This document shows, piece by piece, positions 18,722-27,731 of a stretch of 64,000 bases of DNA. Made by a program: the position numbers and the translations under genes. This DNA comes from an uncultured Oscillospiraceae bacterium. GTDB lineage: Bacteria > Bacillota > Clostridia > Oscillospirales > Oscillospiraceae. Location: NCBI GenBank assembly GCA_934569225.1, contig CAKTKC010000009.1:1-64000 (forward strand), written 5' to 3'. The number at the start of each line of letters is the position of its first letter. Positions within the stretch are counted from its first letter, which is position 1. Under the pieces are notes generated by a model that worked only from the letters and a program-made list of their open reading frames with translations, ran no database searches and was not told the origin of the DNA.

Positions 18722-19927
18722 ATGGAAACTAATTTGTATGCCTGCTTCGGAGGCTTCTCCGACCAGTACTGGACCCAGCTGACAACTCCCAATTTCAAAG
18801 GAAGCTGCCACTGCCTGAGCCTGTGCAGAGTGGACCCGCAAAACGGGGAAATGACCATTGTCAATCAGGTGCAGGGTCTGCAAAGCCCCAGCACGCTGGT
18901 GGTTTCTCCGGACAGGAAGGTCATATACTGCACCAATGAAGAGCATGACTTTAAGGGCCGGGGATTCGGCGGCGGTGTCAGTGCGGTGTCTCTGGATCTG
19001 GAAAACGAAAAAATGGAGCTGATTAATCAGACGTTTTCCGGCGGTGCCAGCGCCTGCTATGTCAGCCTGGACAGAACCGGCAGATATCTTCTGGTTGCAA
19101 ATCACGGCTCCAAATTCTACTGCTCCCGGTTTGAGGTCGTGGACGGTGCCTTCCGCCCCATTGTCCTGCGGGATGAGGGAACCGTTTCGCTGTTCCGGGT
19201 TCGGGAGGATGGTGGAATCGGCGAGGTACTGGATCGTGTGATTCTGGATGGTACCGGCATTGATCCCATGGAGCACGCCTCCGCGCACCCCCACTGCGTT
19301 ATCATTGACGAGGATGACTTTGTGATCATTCCCAACAAGGGCGGCGATAGCATTTACGTCGCAAAGCTGAACCGGGAAACCGAGAAGCTGGATGTGCTTT
19401 CCGTCTACAAGTCCGAGTTTGGTTCCTCTCCCCGGCACGCGTTTTTTGTAAAGGGGACGCCCATTGTTCTGGTGCAGAACGAGTACGACGGACATCTGTG
19501 CAGCTACCGTCTGGACAAAACGAACGGCACCCTGACCCGGCTGGATCGGGTAGATATTATGGATATGGAATCCACACAGGCACTGGAATTTGATATTCTG
19601 GGCAGTGATAAGCACCCCTGGGGCTGCGACGTACAGGTACATCCCAACAATCGCTTCGTTTATACCAACAACTCCCAGAGAATCGTCCGGCAGTTGGAGC
19701 TGGATCCCGATACCGGGAAGCTGACTTTGAAACGCAGCTACCCCGTGCCCGTCGGGTTCATGACCCGGGGGATGCAGATAGACCCCAGCGGAAACTTTCT
19801 TGTCGTTACCGGCGTAGCGGATGAAAAGGCCTTTATTTACCGGATTGACCAGAAATGCGGCGAGCTGTCCATGGTTTCCGAGGTGACCCTCCCCACGCCG
19901 ACAGCGCTACGGTTTATCGAAAAATAA
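18722..19927 (+). CDS. lactonase-family beta-propeller protein
   Basis: This 401-residue cytoplasmic protein resembles the 6-phosphogluconolactonase/YbhE-type seven-bladed propeller family. Repeated blade motifs include SPSTLVVSPDRKVIYCTNE, DRTGRYLLVANHGSKF, SAHPHCVIIDEDDFVIIPNK and VQVHPNNRFVYTNN. It starts 23 bp after the GH3 stop with a GGGAGG ribosome site. It would hydrolyse a sugar lactone, but many propellers of this fold are unassigned. The adjacent gene is a paralogue sharing the same blade layout. Confidence 0.8.
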   Translation: METNLYACFGGFSDQYWTQLTTPNFKGSCHCLSLCRVDPQNGEMTIVNQVQGLQSPSTLVVSPDRKVIYCTNEEHDFKGRGFGGGVSAVSLDLENEKMELINQTFSGGASACYVSLDRTGRYLLVANHGSKFYCSRFEVVDGAFRPIVLRDEGTVSLFRVREDGGIGEVLDRVILDGTGIDPMEHASAHPHCVIIDEDDFVIIPNKGGDSIYVAKLNRETEKLDVLSVYKSEFGSSPRHAFFVKGTPIVLVQNEYDGHLCSYRLDKTNGTLTRLDRVDIMDMESTQALEFDILGSDKHPWGCDVQVHPNNRFVYTNNSQRIVRQLELDPDTGKLTLKRSYPVPVGFMTRGMQIDPSGNFLVVTGVADEKAFIYRIDQKCGELSMVSEVTLPTPTALRFIEK

Positions 19928-19940
19928 GGAGGCTTTTCTC

Positions 19941-21158
19941 TTGAATAACGGAAATTATTATGCCGTATTTGGCGGCTTCGGAAGGCAGTGCTGGACAAGC
20001 CCCGGACGCCCGGATATCTACGGAAAATGCGACGGGTTGACGGTATGCCGCGTGGACGCCCAAACCGGTGCCATGGAGGTCGCCGCCCAGTCTCACGGTG
20101 TGGAGTCCCCCAGTACGCTGGTGGTTTCTCCCGGCAAAAGGTTTATCTACGCGGCCAACGAATCCCACGATTTCAAAGGACTCGGCCACGGCGGTGGTGT
20201 AACGGCATTCTCCTTTGACGCGCAGACTGGAAAAACGGAAGTGATCAATCAATCCTATTCCTACGGCTCCAGCGCCTGCTACATCACCATAGACAAAACC
20301 GGGAAGTATCTGCTGGTTGCAAACCACGGCAGCCGCTTCTACGTCACCCGGTTCAAGGAAGTGGACGGTGAAATGGTGCCGGATGTCGTCCGGGACGAGG
20401 GATGTGTTTCTCTGCTGGAAATTCGTCCCGACGGCGGTATCGGAAGACTGCTGGATCGGCTGATTCTGGAAGGAACCGGCGATGACGCCTTTATCCATGG
20501 CAGTGCCCACCCCCACTCCGTTCAGATCGATGATGAAGATTTTGTGATCATCCCCAACAAGGGCGGTGACAATATCTATGTCGCAAAGCTGAACCGGGAA
20601 ACGCTGAAGCTGGATACGCTGTCCGTCTGCCGTACGGAACACGGTTCGTCTCCCCGTCACGTTACCTTCGTCAAGGGCACTCCCTGGGTGCTGATTCAGA
20701 ATGAATTTGACGCCCATCTGTGCAGCTACCACCTGAATCGGGAAACCGGCGTCCTGACACCTGGTTCCCGGGTGGATACGGTCGATCGTGAAAACATTCC
20801 CCAAGTTACCTCCATCGGCAATACGCTTGAGGTGTGGGGTCTGGATGTGCAGATACACCCGAATAACCGCTTTGTGTATACAGACAACACCGTCGGTACC
20901 ATTTGCCTGTCCTGGCTGGATCCGGAAACCGGAAAGCTGACGATAAAGGCGCGGTACAATCTGGATGTGACCAGTATGCCCCGGGGTATTCAGCTCAACG
21001 CCGATGGCACGCTGCTGGCCGTGACCGGCGTCCAGAACGAAAAGGTCATTATTCTGCGAGTCGATCAGGAAACCGGCAGTCTCAGCCATGTGGGCGACGT
21101 CCCCGCGCCCACCCCCACTGCGGCTCGCTTCATCTATCCTGCGGAAGCCTCCGAATAA
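19941..21158 (+). CDS. second lactonase-family beta-propeller protein
   Basis: This 405-residue protein is clearly homologous to the preceding gene over its full length, with shared blocks SPSTLVVSP, LLVANHGS, DEDFVIIPNKGGD and VQIHPNNRFVYT. The two presumably arose by tandem duplication and then diverged. There is no signal peptide. It begins 13 bp after the first propeller gene with AAGGAGG upstream. The pair may act on related lactones or form a hetero-oligomer; the sequence does not tell which. Confidence 0.8.
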   Translation: MNNGNYYAVFGGFGRQCWTSPGRPDIYGKCDGLTVCRVDAQTGAMEVAAQSHGVESPSTLVVSPGKRFIYAANESHDFKGLGHGGGVTAFSFDAQTGKTEVINQSYSYGSSACYITIDKTGKYLLVANHGSRFYVTRFKEVDGEMVPDVVRDEGCVSLLEIRPDGGIGRLLDRLILEGTGDDAFIHGSAHPHSVQIDDEDFVIIPNKGGDNIYVAKLNRETLKLDTLSVCRTEHGSSPRHVTFVKGTPWVLIQNEFDAHLCSYHLNRETGVLTPGSRVDTVDRENIPQVTSIGNTLEVWGLDVQIHPNNRFVYTDNTVGTICLSWLDPETGKLTIKARYNLDVTSMPRGIQLNADGTLLAVTGVQNEKVIILRVDQETGSLSHVGDVPAPTPTAARFIYPAEASE

Positions 21159-21308
21159 ACCGGTCGCCCGGCAAAGTCCCTCATTCCGCGGACTGCTGCT
21201 TACACTTCTCTCCAGCGGCAATCCGAGGCGCAGGGGGTTCTGCTGTCCGCAGTTTTTGGATGTGCCCCTCTCAGGGCCCCCTTTTCCGGCGGCTCATAAT
21301 AAAGTGGG

Positions 21309-21342
21309 AAAATGGGATTTTCTTTCCGGAAAATCCCATTTT
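21309..21342 (+). terminator. hairpin between the second propeller and the second GH3
   Basis: A 14-bp perfect stem (AAAATGGGATTTTC and its complement, 6-nt loop) has A-rich 5' and T-rich 3' arms, as in a bidirectional intrinsic terminator. It lies in the 299-bp gap 21159-21457, which otherwise holds no gene. It may reduce read-through into the second GH3 gene. Confidence 0.6.
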
Positions 21343-21457
21343 GGCAGCGCCCCGGAAGATGCTGCTTCAATGGAATGGCTGCGTTCCACCAGAAACGGTA
21401 TCCGCAGATTTGCGCCGCGGCAGGTTTTCTTACTGCGACGTGTTTTTGGGAGGTATT

Positions 21458-23146
21458 ATGGTAAATTTGAAAGGCAACCCCTTTTATCTGAATGATGCCC
21501 AGTGTAATTGGGTAAACAAAACACTTGAAACAATGACACTGCGTGAAAAAGTAGGACAGCTGTTTTTATGCGCTTCCGCGGCGGACTCCAACGAAGAACT
21601 GCTGCTGCGCTACAAAAACGTTCCCTACGGCGGCATCATGTTCCGCGGGGACACCGGGAAAAACATCAAAGAACGGGTAGATTTTATTCAGCGCCACGCA
21701 AGGATCCCCATGCTGATTTCCGCGAATCTGGAGAGCGGCGGCGCGGGTATTGCGACAGACGGCACAGAGTTTGGAAATCAACTGGAGGTCGCGGCAACCA
21801 ACGACCCGAAAAACGCCGAAATTCTGGGCGACATATGCGGCGCTGAGGGTGCGGCGGTCGGCGCAAATTACGCCTTTGCTCCGGTGGTGGACGTTCAGTT
21901 CAACTGGCGAAATCCCATTATCAACACCCGCACCTATGGCAGTGACCCGGAGAAGGTACTGCAATACGCCAGCGCTTATCTGCGTGGGATCCGCAGGCAC
22001 AATGTGGCCGTATCCATCAAGCATTTTCCCGGTGACGGCGTCGACGAACGGGATCAGCACCTGCTGTCCTCGGTGAATACCATGTCCTGCGAGGAATGGG
22101 ATGCCACCTTTGGCCGGATTTACAGGGCGCTGATCGATCAGGGTGCCCAGACCGTAATGGTCGGACATATTCTCCTACCCGCCTACAGCCGCCGTCTTCG
22201 CCCGGAAATGAAGGACAGCGATATGCTGCCGGCCTCCCTGTCGCCGGAGCTGGTTACCGGATTGCTGCGGGGAAAGCTGGGCTTCAACGGCATGGTGATC
22301 ACGGACTCCGCGACAATGACCGGCCTTGGCTGTGCTCTGCCCCGGCGCCGGATTCCGGCAGCGGCCATCAATGCCGGGTGTGATATGTTCCTGTTCGGGC
22401 GCAATCTGGATGAGGATTTTGAAAGCGCACTGGAGGACGCGCAGACAGGTGTGATCTCCCCGCAGCGGTTAAATGAGGCTGTCACCCGGGTTCTGGCGCT
22501 GAAGGCTTCCCTGAAACTGAACGAGAAAAAAAACTTTACCGACGAAAATTACGCCAACATCGTCGGCTGCCGGAAGCACCGGGAGCTTGCCCGTCAATGC
22601 GCCGATCAGGCAATCACGCTGGTCAAGGATACCCAGAATCTGCTGCCCGTCACGCCGGCCACTCACAAGCGGATATGGCTTCACATTCTTGGGGATAATC
22701 CGGCATTCCGGGGCGGCTCCAAGTGTAAGGAGCAGGTAATCGCCCGTCTGGAGGCAGAGGGCTTCGAGGTTACCTGCGTAGAGGGCGCACAGCGGGATCG
22801 GATGTTTACAGAGATTCCGGTGAAGGAGCTGAAAGCGCGGTTTGACCTCATCCTGTATGTCGCCAATATGGTAACCGGCGGCAACAACACCACCAATCGG
22901 CTGCATTACGCGCCAAGAATTTGCGGAGAATCTCCCCAGCATGTGATGGATATCCCAACCATATTCGTATCGCTGGGCGACCCGTTCCATTTTGTGGATG
23001 TACCCATGATTCGTACGTTTATCAACTGCTATGATCATTCCGACGCGACGCTGGATATGCTGATGAAAAAAATCACCGGCAGAAGCGCCTTTAAGGGTGT
23101 TTCCCCCATAGATCCCTTCTGCGGCGTATGGGGTGCATCCATTTAA
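21458..23146 (+). CDS. second glycoside hydrolase family 3 protein of the ABC locus
   Basis: This 562-residue GH3 paralogue starts MVNLKGNPFYLND, parallel to the other two GH3 genes. It has the catalytic loop KHFPGDGVDERDQHLLSS and the nucleophile block MVITDSATMTGLG. No signal peptide is present. The ATG at 21458 has GGGAGG upstream; the open frame extends further 5' but without a ribosome site. It is separated from the lactonases by a terminator-like hairpin, so it may be expressed at a different level or from its own promoter. Substrate unknown. Confidence 0.85.
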   Translation: MVNLKGNPFYLNDAQCNWVNKTLETMTLREKVGQLFLCASAADSNEELLLRYKNVPYGGIMFRGDTGKNIKERVDFIQRHARIPMLISANLESGGAGIATDGTEFGNQLEVAATNDPKNAEILGDICGAEGAAVGANYAFAPVVDVQFNWRNPIINTRTYGSDPEKVLQYASAYLRGIRRHNVAVSIKHFPGDGVDERDQHLLSSVNTMSCEEWDATFGRIYRALIDQGAQTVMVGHILLPAYSRRLRPEMKDSDMLPASLSPELVTGLLRGKLGFNGMVITDSATMTGLGCALPRRRIPAAAINAGCDMFLFGRNLDEDFESALEDAQTGVISPQRLNEAVTRVLALKASLKLNEKKNFTDENYANIVGCRKHRELARQCADQAITLVKDTQNLLPVTPATHKRIWLHILGDNPAFRGGSKCKEQVIARLEAEGFEVTCVEGAQRDRMFTEIPVKELKARFDLILYVANMVTGGNNTTNRLHYAPRICGESPQHVMDIPTIFVSLGDPFHFVDVPMIRTFINCYDHSDATLDMLMKKITGRSAFKGVSPIDPFCGVWGASI

Positions 23147-23162
23147 GATGCGGTGCCATGAC

Positions 23163-23197
23163 AAAGCCCGGCAAGGCTCAAAACCTTGCCGGGCTTT
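23163..23197. terminator. bidirectional terminator
   Basis: A 14-bp perfect stem (AAAGCCCGGCAAGG and its complement, 7-nt loop) is flanked by A and T runs. It lies between the convergent GH3 gene and the lipoprotein operon and can serve both. Confidence 0.85.
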
Positions 23198-23209
23198 TGC
23201 TGTTTGAAT

Positions 23210-23797
23210 TTACGCCATGCCGACGTCCTTCCGGCTTACGGCGATCACCTCTATGTAGAAATTCATCATCACTTCATCCGACATGGGATTCAGCGCATAG
23301 ACGAAATTCGCGGGGTCGTTGGAGTATTCCGTGACGACGTAGCTTCCGTTCCATTTCACCGAAGTGATGACGTCCGCCTGATTGTAGCCGGGCTTTGCCC
23401 CGTGGCTGACCGACGTCACCAGAACATCCTGAGAAAAGTCCCACGTCTCGTAATAGGGAATCCCCGGGCAGTACGCCGCCATAAAGGAACTCCATTCTTC
23501 CTCGGAGGCGATCATTTTCGTTCCGTAGCCGCAGAAGCGCTCATAGGTTTCCGTATCGTCCGGAGATACCGCCGTGAAGCCGCGGTAGATCATCCGGAAA
23601 TCGATGGGGACGCCCTCGGCCTCCGGCGCGTTGACCGGCACCGGGTCTTCCGGCGCCGCCAGCGCTTCAACGGATACGCTGTCCTCCGTGTGCAAAACCG
23701 TTTCTTCCGGTGCCGTGGTCTCCGGCGTTTTTTGCCCGCCGCAGGCGGAAAGAAGCATTGCAGCCGCCAGAAGCATCCATGCCCATTTGATTTTCAT
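23210..23797 (-). CDS. putative lipoprotein of unknown function
   Basis: This 195-residue protein has a lipoprotein signal (MLLSACGG) and an acidic Thr/Glu/Pro-rich linker. A small globular region follows (DFRMIYRGFTAVSPDDTETY, SWEEF-like stretches, VITSVKWNGSYVVTEYSND). I do not recognise the domain. The start at 23797 is preceded by a G-rich ribosome site. It is the last gene of the GntR-ABC-permease-lipoprotein operon, so it may be surface cargo or an accessory of that transporter. Confidence 0.7.
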   Translation of the reverse strand: MKIKWAWMLLAAAMLLSACGGQKTPETTAPEETVLHTEDSVSVEALAAPEDPVPVNAPEAEGVPIDFRMIYRGFTAVSPDDTETYERFCGYGTKMIASEEEWSSFMAAYCPGIPYYETWDFSQDVLVTSVSHGAKPGYNQADVITSVKWNGSYVVTEYSNDPANFVYALNPMSDEVMMNFYIEVIAVSRKDVGMA

Positions 23798-23810
23798 AAC
23801 GCTTGTCCCC

Positions 23811-24629
23811 CTATCTGCTGAGCGCGTCAATGTTTTCCGTCGTGATCTTCTGCCACGGAATGATCAGGGGTTCCTTCTGGGCGAAAATCTCCGCTTCCCA
23901 TTTTTCGTAGTCCGCCCGGTTCACGATCCGCTGCTCTCCGTTTTCCGTTATCAGATAGACGTAGCCGTCATGCTCGGTATCAATATCGTCCGGGTAGGGC
24001 GTTTGCGTATAGGGATCATAGTCGGACAGCTCCTTGCACCATGCGTCCACGTAGAAGGCGTCTTTATAGCTATCCTCCGCTTCATCATAATACGCAATGG
24101 CGTAAGGCCAGAGAACCTCCCCCGCGTACCCCTGATTGTGGGACGCAAGCACCTTGAGCATACCGGGATAGTGGGTCACTCCCACATAATTCTGAGCCTC
24201 TATCCGCACGCCGTCAGTCTGGGGGTCGTAACCGTAGATGATCTCGCACATCCCCGCCGTATAGGTGTTGGACACGGAAACCAGCAGTTCTTCCTCTCCG
24301 TCTCCGTCCACGTCCGTAACGGCAAACTGCTCGTCTTCAATCGTACCCGATTCCCACACCTCAATATTTCCCGATTCGGGCAGCTCCGGCCAACGCAGGT
24401 CGTCATGGACAGTCCGGAGCGCCCGCTGGAACGCGCTGCGGGCAGCGTCGTTCTGGGCTGGGACGGTGGTTTCCGGCTGGGTGGGGTCTTCCGTTGCTTC
24501 CGCGGGGACATATTCCGACGAAACTCTGTCCAGGTTCCGCGCTATGGCTTTTTCCGTCCCCTTCTTTCCGCCGCAGGCGGAAAGAAGCAGCAGCATCACC
24601 GCCAGCATAAGACAAATTTTCTTTTTCAT
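23811..24629 (-). CDS. putative lipoprotein with a DxDxDG motif
   Basis: This 272-residue lipoprotein's first 20 residues are identical to those of the next lipoprotein upstream (MKKKICLMLAVMLLLLSACG). A low-complexity linker leads to a domain containing VTDVDGDGEEELLVSVSNTY, a calcium-binding-like DxDxDG turn of the FG-GAP/VCBS sort. No enzymatic motif is seen. It lies 13 bp before the smaller lipoprotein gene. The shared signal sequence suggests recent duplication of the 5' end. Confidence 0.75.
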   Translation of the reverse strand: MKKKICLMLAVMLLLLSACGGKKGTEKAIARNLDRVSSEYVPAEATEDPTQPETTVPAQNDAARSAFQRALRTVHDDLRWPELPESGNIEVWESGTIEDEQFAVTDVDGDGEEELLVSVSNTYTAGMCEIIYGYDPQTDGVRIEAQNYVGVTHYPGMLKVLASHNQGYAGEVLWPYAIAYYDEAEDSYKDAFYVDAWCKELSDYDPYTQTPYPDDIDTEHDGYVYLITENGEQRIVNRADYEKWEAEIFAQKEPLIIPWQKITTENIDALSR

Positions 24630-24647
24630 TGTGTTCCCTTTCCGCTC

Positions 24648-25805
24648 TTACTGAGCTGCCGGATAGGTTTGCCACTGAATATCGGTTTTGCTTTCGCCGT
24701 CTCCCGCCTGTCTTGTCTCCCATTGATAGGTGAGCCAGTTCCAGTGCAGCCTTGCCCAGCCGTCATTGTCTCCGCCGCCGGAATAGGCAAAGCTTCCATC
24801 TTCCTTGATATGCGACAGCTGCCGGTGATAGAATCCCGTGCCGTCCACCATGGAGAATTTGCTGACGTACTTCATAACGATACACATGACCTGACTGTTT
24901 TCCCCGTACTGGAAGTCAACGACCGCCTCACGGACGCCGTCCCCATCCATATCGACGAAGGCGTACCGGGTGACAGAGACGTCGAAGCCCAGCTCCTCGC
25001 CGGCCTTCTGGCAATATTCCTCCAATGTACAGTCGAGGTATTCCTCGGAGAAGAACGTTCTCTGATTCTGAATCACTTCCAGAAGAATGCCCTCTTCCTC
25101 CTCCCGGACGCCCCGGACGTTTTCCGGGAGGGGATTCTGAGGCACGCCCACCCGGACGTAGGTTTCCCGAATCTTATCGTATTCCGCCTCGGTGATCTCC
25201 GTCCACATCAGGCCGGACGCGCCGCCGGACTCGCTCCAATAGAATTTCCCGTCGGCGCTCTCCATGACGGTCTCCACCATCACCAGCTGCTTGTCCTGCA
25301 CCCGGTAATATTCATTGAGCTGGACGCCCTGCAAATCGCCGCAGTCCTTTTCCAGAAGGTTCCCTTCGCACAGGTAAAGTCCCACGGTGGGGTCGTCCTC
25401 CGGATAGCTGCCGCCGCCGTACACGCACTGCGTCTGCCCATCGGCCTGCACCACGACCTCGTAAATGAAGCCGTAGCGCGTGCTCCAGATGAGCATTTCC
25501 TCCCCGCCGTCGCCATCCAGATCCACATATTTGGGGCTGAAATCCCCGATGCGGCCTTCCGAGCCGGGGGAGCCGGGAAGCCAGCTGTCATAATACGCCG
25601 CATATGCCGCCCGTTCGGGGGAATCCGCCGTCTGGTCAGGGACGGTAGTTTCCGTCTGGGTGGGTTCTGCTGTCGTCTCCACGGGGGTGTTTTCCGGGGC
25701 AGCTGTACTCGGTTCCTGCGCCGTGGTTTCCGGCGCTTTCTGCCCGCCGCAGGCGGAAAGAAGAAGCAGCATCACCGCCAGCATGAGACAAATTTTCTTT
25801 TTCAT
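24648..25805 (-). CDS. putative lipoprotein with two DxDxDG motifs
   Basis: This 385-residue lipoprotein has a lipobox (SACG) and a Thr/Glu/Pro-rich linker to about residue 65. Two DxDxDG turns follow, YVDLDGDGGEEMLIWS and FVDMDGDGVREAVVDF, typical of extracellular repeat domains with bound calcium. The first 20 residues match the 272-residue neighbour exactly. It is encoded 15 bp after the permease and so is co-transcribed. Its function is unknown; an extracellular receptor or envelope-stress role linked to the ABC-2 exporter is conceivable. Confidence 0.75.
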   Translation of the reverse strand: MKKKICLMLAVMLLLLSACGGQKAPETTAQEPSTAAPENTPVETTAEPTQTETTVPDQTADSPERAAYAAYYDSWLPGSPGSEGRIGDFSPKYVDLDGDGGEEMLIWSTRYGFIYEVVVQADGQTQCVYGGGSYPEDDPTVGLYLCEGNLLEKDCGDLQGVQLNEYYRVQDKQLVMVETVMESADGKFYWSESGGASGLMWTEITEAEYDKIRETYVRVGVPQNPLPENVRGVREEEEGILLEVIQNQRTFFSEEYLDCTLEEYCQKAGEELGFDVSVTRYAFVDMDGDGVREAVVDFQYGENSQVMCIVMKYVSKFSMVDGTGFYHRQLSHIKEDGSFAYSGGGDNDGWARLHWNWLTYQWETRQAGDGESKTDIQWQTYPAAQ

Positions 25806-25820
25806 TTTGCTCTTCCTTTC

Positions 25821-27731
25821 TCAGTTCAATACGATGGGCGCTTCCTCCACGACTTCCTCCGTCAGGCAGTCGTGCTCCCGCATCCACTCCAGCGTATGCG
25901 CGGAGTCGGCAAAGACGGACAGGTACGCGCCGGTGGCATACACATCATTCTCCCCCCAGATGGATATTGTCAGGGACTTTGTCTTGTACAGCTCCTCGTT
26001 GTACTTGTCGTACTCCCAGAAATATCCCAGATGGTAAGCACTTCTCTGGGTCATGGTGCGCTCGTCGCAGTCGGCCTTGACGGCGGCCAGCAGAGACTCC
26101 ACCAGCTCCGGCGTGATCTGGTATTCATGCAGAGTCATGTCTCCGATGTTCATGGAGGTGATATCCGCCGGGTTAAAGTCATCCTGGTAGCCGTACCGCG
26201 CCTGCTTCCATACCACATCCCAGCGACTTGCATACTCGTTTACGATCTTGCCCTCCTCCAGATTTGCCCAGATACTGTAGTTACGGGTCATGGTGCATCC
26301 GTTTTTCAGCTTATAATAAATGGTGATGTAATCTGTGGTCAGCATCGGCCCGTCGGCGTTGTAGCCGCCCTCGCCGTAGACGAAGCCGCCCTCCGGCATG
26401 ACCGGGTGCTTTTCCTTTTCCTCCCGGTGCAGGATGTAGGCCAGAGGATAGTCGCCGTAGCTCTCGATGCGGTCTTCCAAAGCCATAGCGTGGAGGGTGG
26501 TGATCTGCCGGATGTCTTCCTCGCTTGTCAGCTCCAGGTCGCCAAAATTCAGAGTCACGGAGCTGACGTCCTCCACATCCGGGATGCGGTCTTCAATGCC
26601 CAGCACGTCAAAGTGGGTGGCTACCAGCGTCACGGCGACCATGGCGGTCAGAAGCCCCAGCCCGATCCAGCTGCGCAGCTGGAACACCCGGGTGGTGCGC
26701 TTCAGGAGCATCTTTCCGCCGAACCAACCGGCGGCGCCGCCGCAGAACAGAAGAAGATACAGCATGGACATACCGGCGCCGATTCTGTACGCGAGGAAGG
26801 TTTCCACACCCATCACGGCCAGCGTGCCGATGCCCACGGCGCAGACCAACTGGAACAGCGGCTGCAAAATGGGGAACGCGATGGCATCCCCGGCGCATTC
26901 CAGATTCCGCTTCCGGTACAGCAGCAGTCCCACAATGGCAAAGACGATGCCCACCGCCGCGTAGATCAGCAGAGAGGTAAACTTTCCCCCGTCAACGCTG
27001 AACGCCGCCACCATCTCACTTTCCCGGCCGTAGAACCGCAGCGACAGCTGGTGAAAGTTCTCCACCTCCACATAAGCGCCGTTGGTCATATCCGCCACGG
27101 GCGTCAGCAGGCTTACCCACCTGTCCGGCGTGACCACGCCGAAGAGCATGGGCGTGTAAAGGGTATTGATAATATAGTAGAGGATAAACGCGCCGCCGTT
27201 CAGTACCGCGTACACCACCGCCATGGCAAAGCGGTTACCGGTGCAGAACACGCTGAAAATCGCCACGCCGAAGAAGGTGATGAATTGCAGGTTGGTGCCG
27301 ACGTACCATAAAAGCGCGATCTGCCACGCGTTTTCCACAATGGTGGCGTTCAGCAGCGGCACGGACAGCAGCGCCATCACCGCCGTGGGAATCATGGAGA
27401 ACAGCAGTCCGGAGACCACGTTGGTCAGAAACAGCGTCTCCCGACGCATGGGCATGGCGTGCAGGGCGTTGCACATACGGGAATTGTACAGGTCGCCGAA
27501 CAGCAGCATGGCGACGAGCGGCGCAAAAAGCAGGTTCACCAGACCCATGAGCTGAAGGTTCCCGGCTATCCGGGAAGCAAACCAGAACATCCGGCCCATT
27601 TCCTCATTGATCTGATACAGCATCATCATGCCCAGAATCAGGCACAGGGTGTACACCGCCATCACCGGGGCGAACCGGGTCAGGTTCTTTTTGAACACGG
27701 TTTTATTAAAGAAGGATGTCTTTGATTTCAT
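25821..27731 (-). CDS. large ABC-2-like transporter permease
   Basis: This 636-residue membrane protein has an N-terminal block of about six helices (FAPVMAVYTLCLILGMMML onward). Two further helical pairs lie around residues 260-400, then a helix near 385, followed by a large extracytoplasmic C-terminal domain of about 240 residues. The chosen ATG (27731) lies inside the 3' end of the ATPase gene, giving a 26-base overlap. The layout resembles YtrC/D-like permeases of GntR-regulated bacterial transporters. Substrate unknown. Confidence 0.75.
   Translation of the reverse strand: MKSKTSFFNKTVFKKNLTRFAPVMAVYTLCLILGMMMLYQINEEMGRMFWFASRIAGNLQLMGLVNLLFAPLVAMLLFGDLYNSRMCNALHAMPMRRETLFLTNVVSGLLFSMIPTAVMALLSVPLLNATIVENAWQIALLWYVGTNLQFITFFGVAIFSVFCTGNRFAMAVVYAVLNGGAFILYYIINTLYTPMLFGVVTPDRWVSLLTPVADMTNGAYVEVENFHQLSLRFYGRESEMVAAFSVDGGKFTSLLIYAAVGIVFAIVGLLLYRKRNLECAGDAIAFPILQPLFQLVCAVGIGTLAVMGVETFLAYRIGAGMSMLYLLLFCGGAAGWFGGKMLLKRTTRVFQLRSWIGLGLLTAMVAVTLVATHFDVLGIEDRIPDVEDVSSVTLNFGDLELTSEEDIRQITTLHAMALEDRIESYGDYPLAYILHREEKEKHPVMPEGGFVYGEGGYNADGPMLTTDYITIYYKLKNGCTMTRNYSIWANLEEGKIVNEYASRWDVVWKQARYGYQDDFNPADITSMNIGDMTLHEYQITPELVESLLAAVKADCDERTMTQRSAYHLGYFWEYDKYNEELYKTKSLTISIWGENDVYATGAYLSVFADSAHTLEWMREHDCLTEEVVEEAPIVLN

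Noticed and set aside
23604-27311. 1235-codon open frame on the plus strand
   Set aside because: It is antisense to three lipoproteins and a permease that have signals, ribosome sites and recognisable domains. It arises from G/C-rich third positions, and its product has no coherent motifs.
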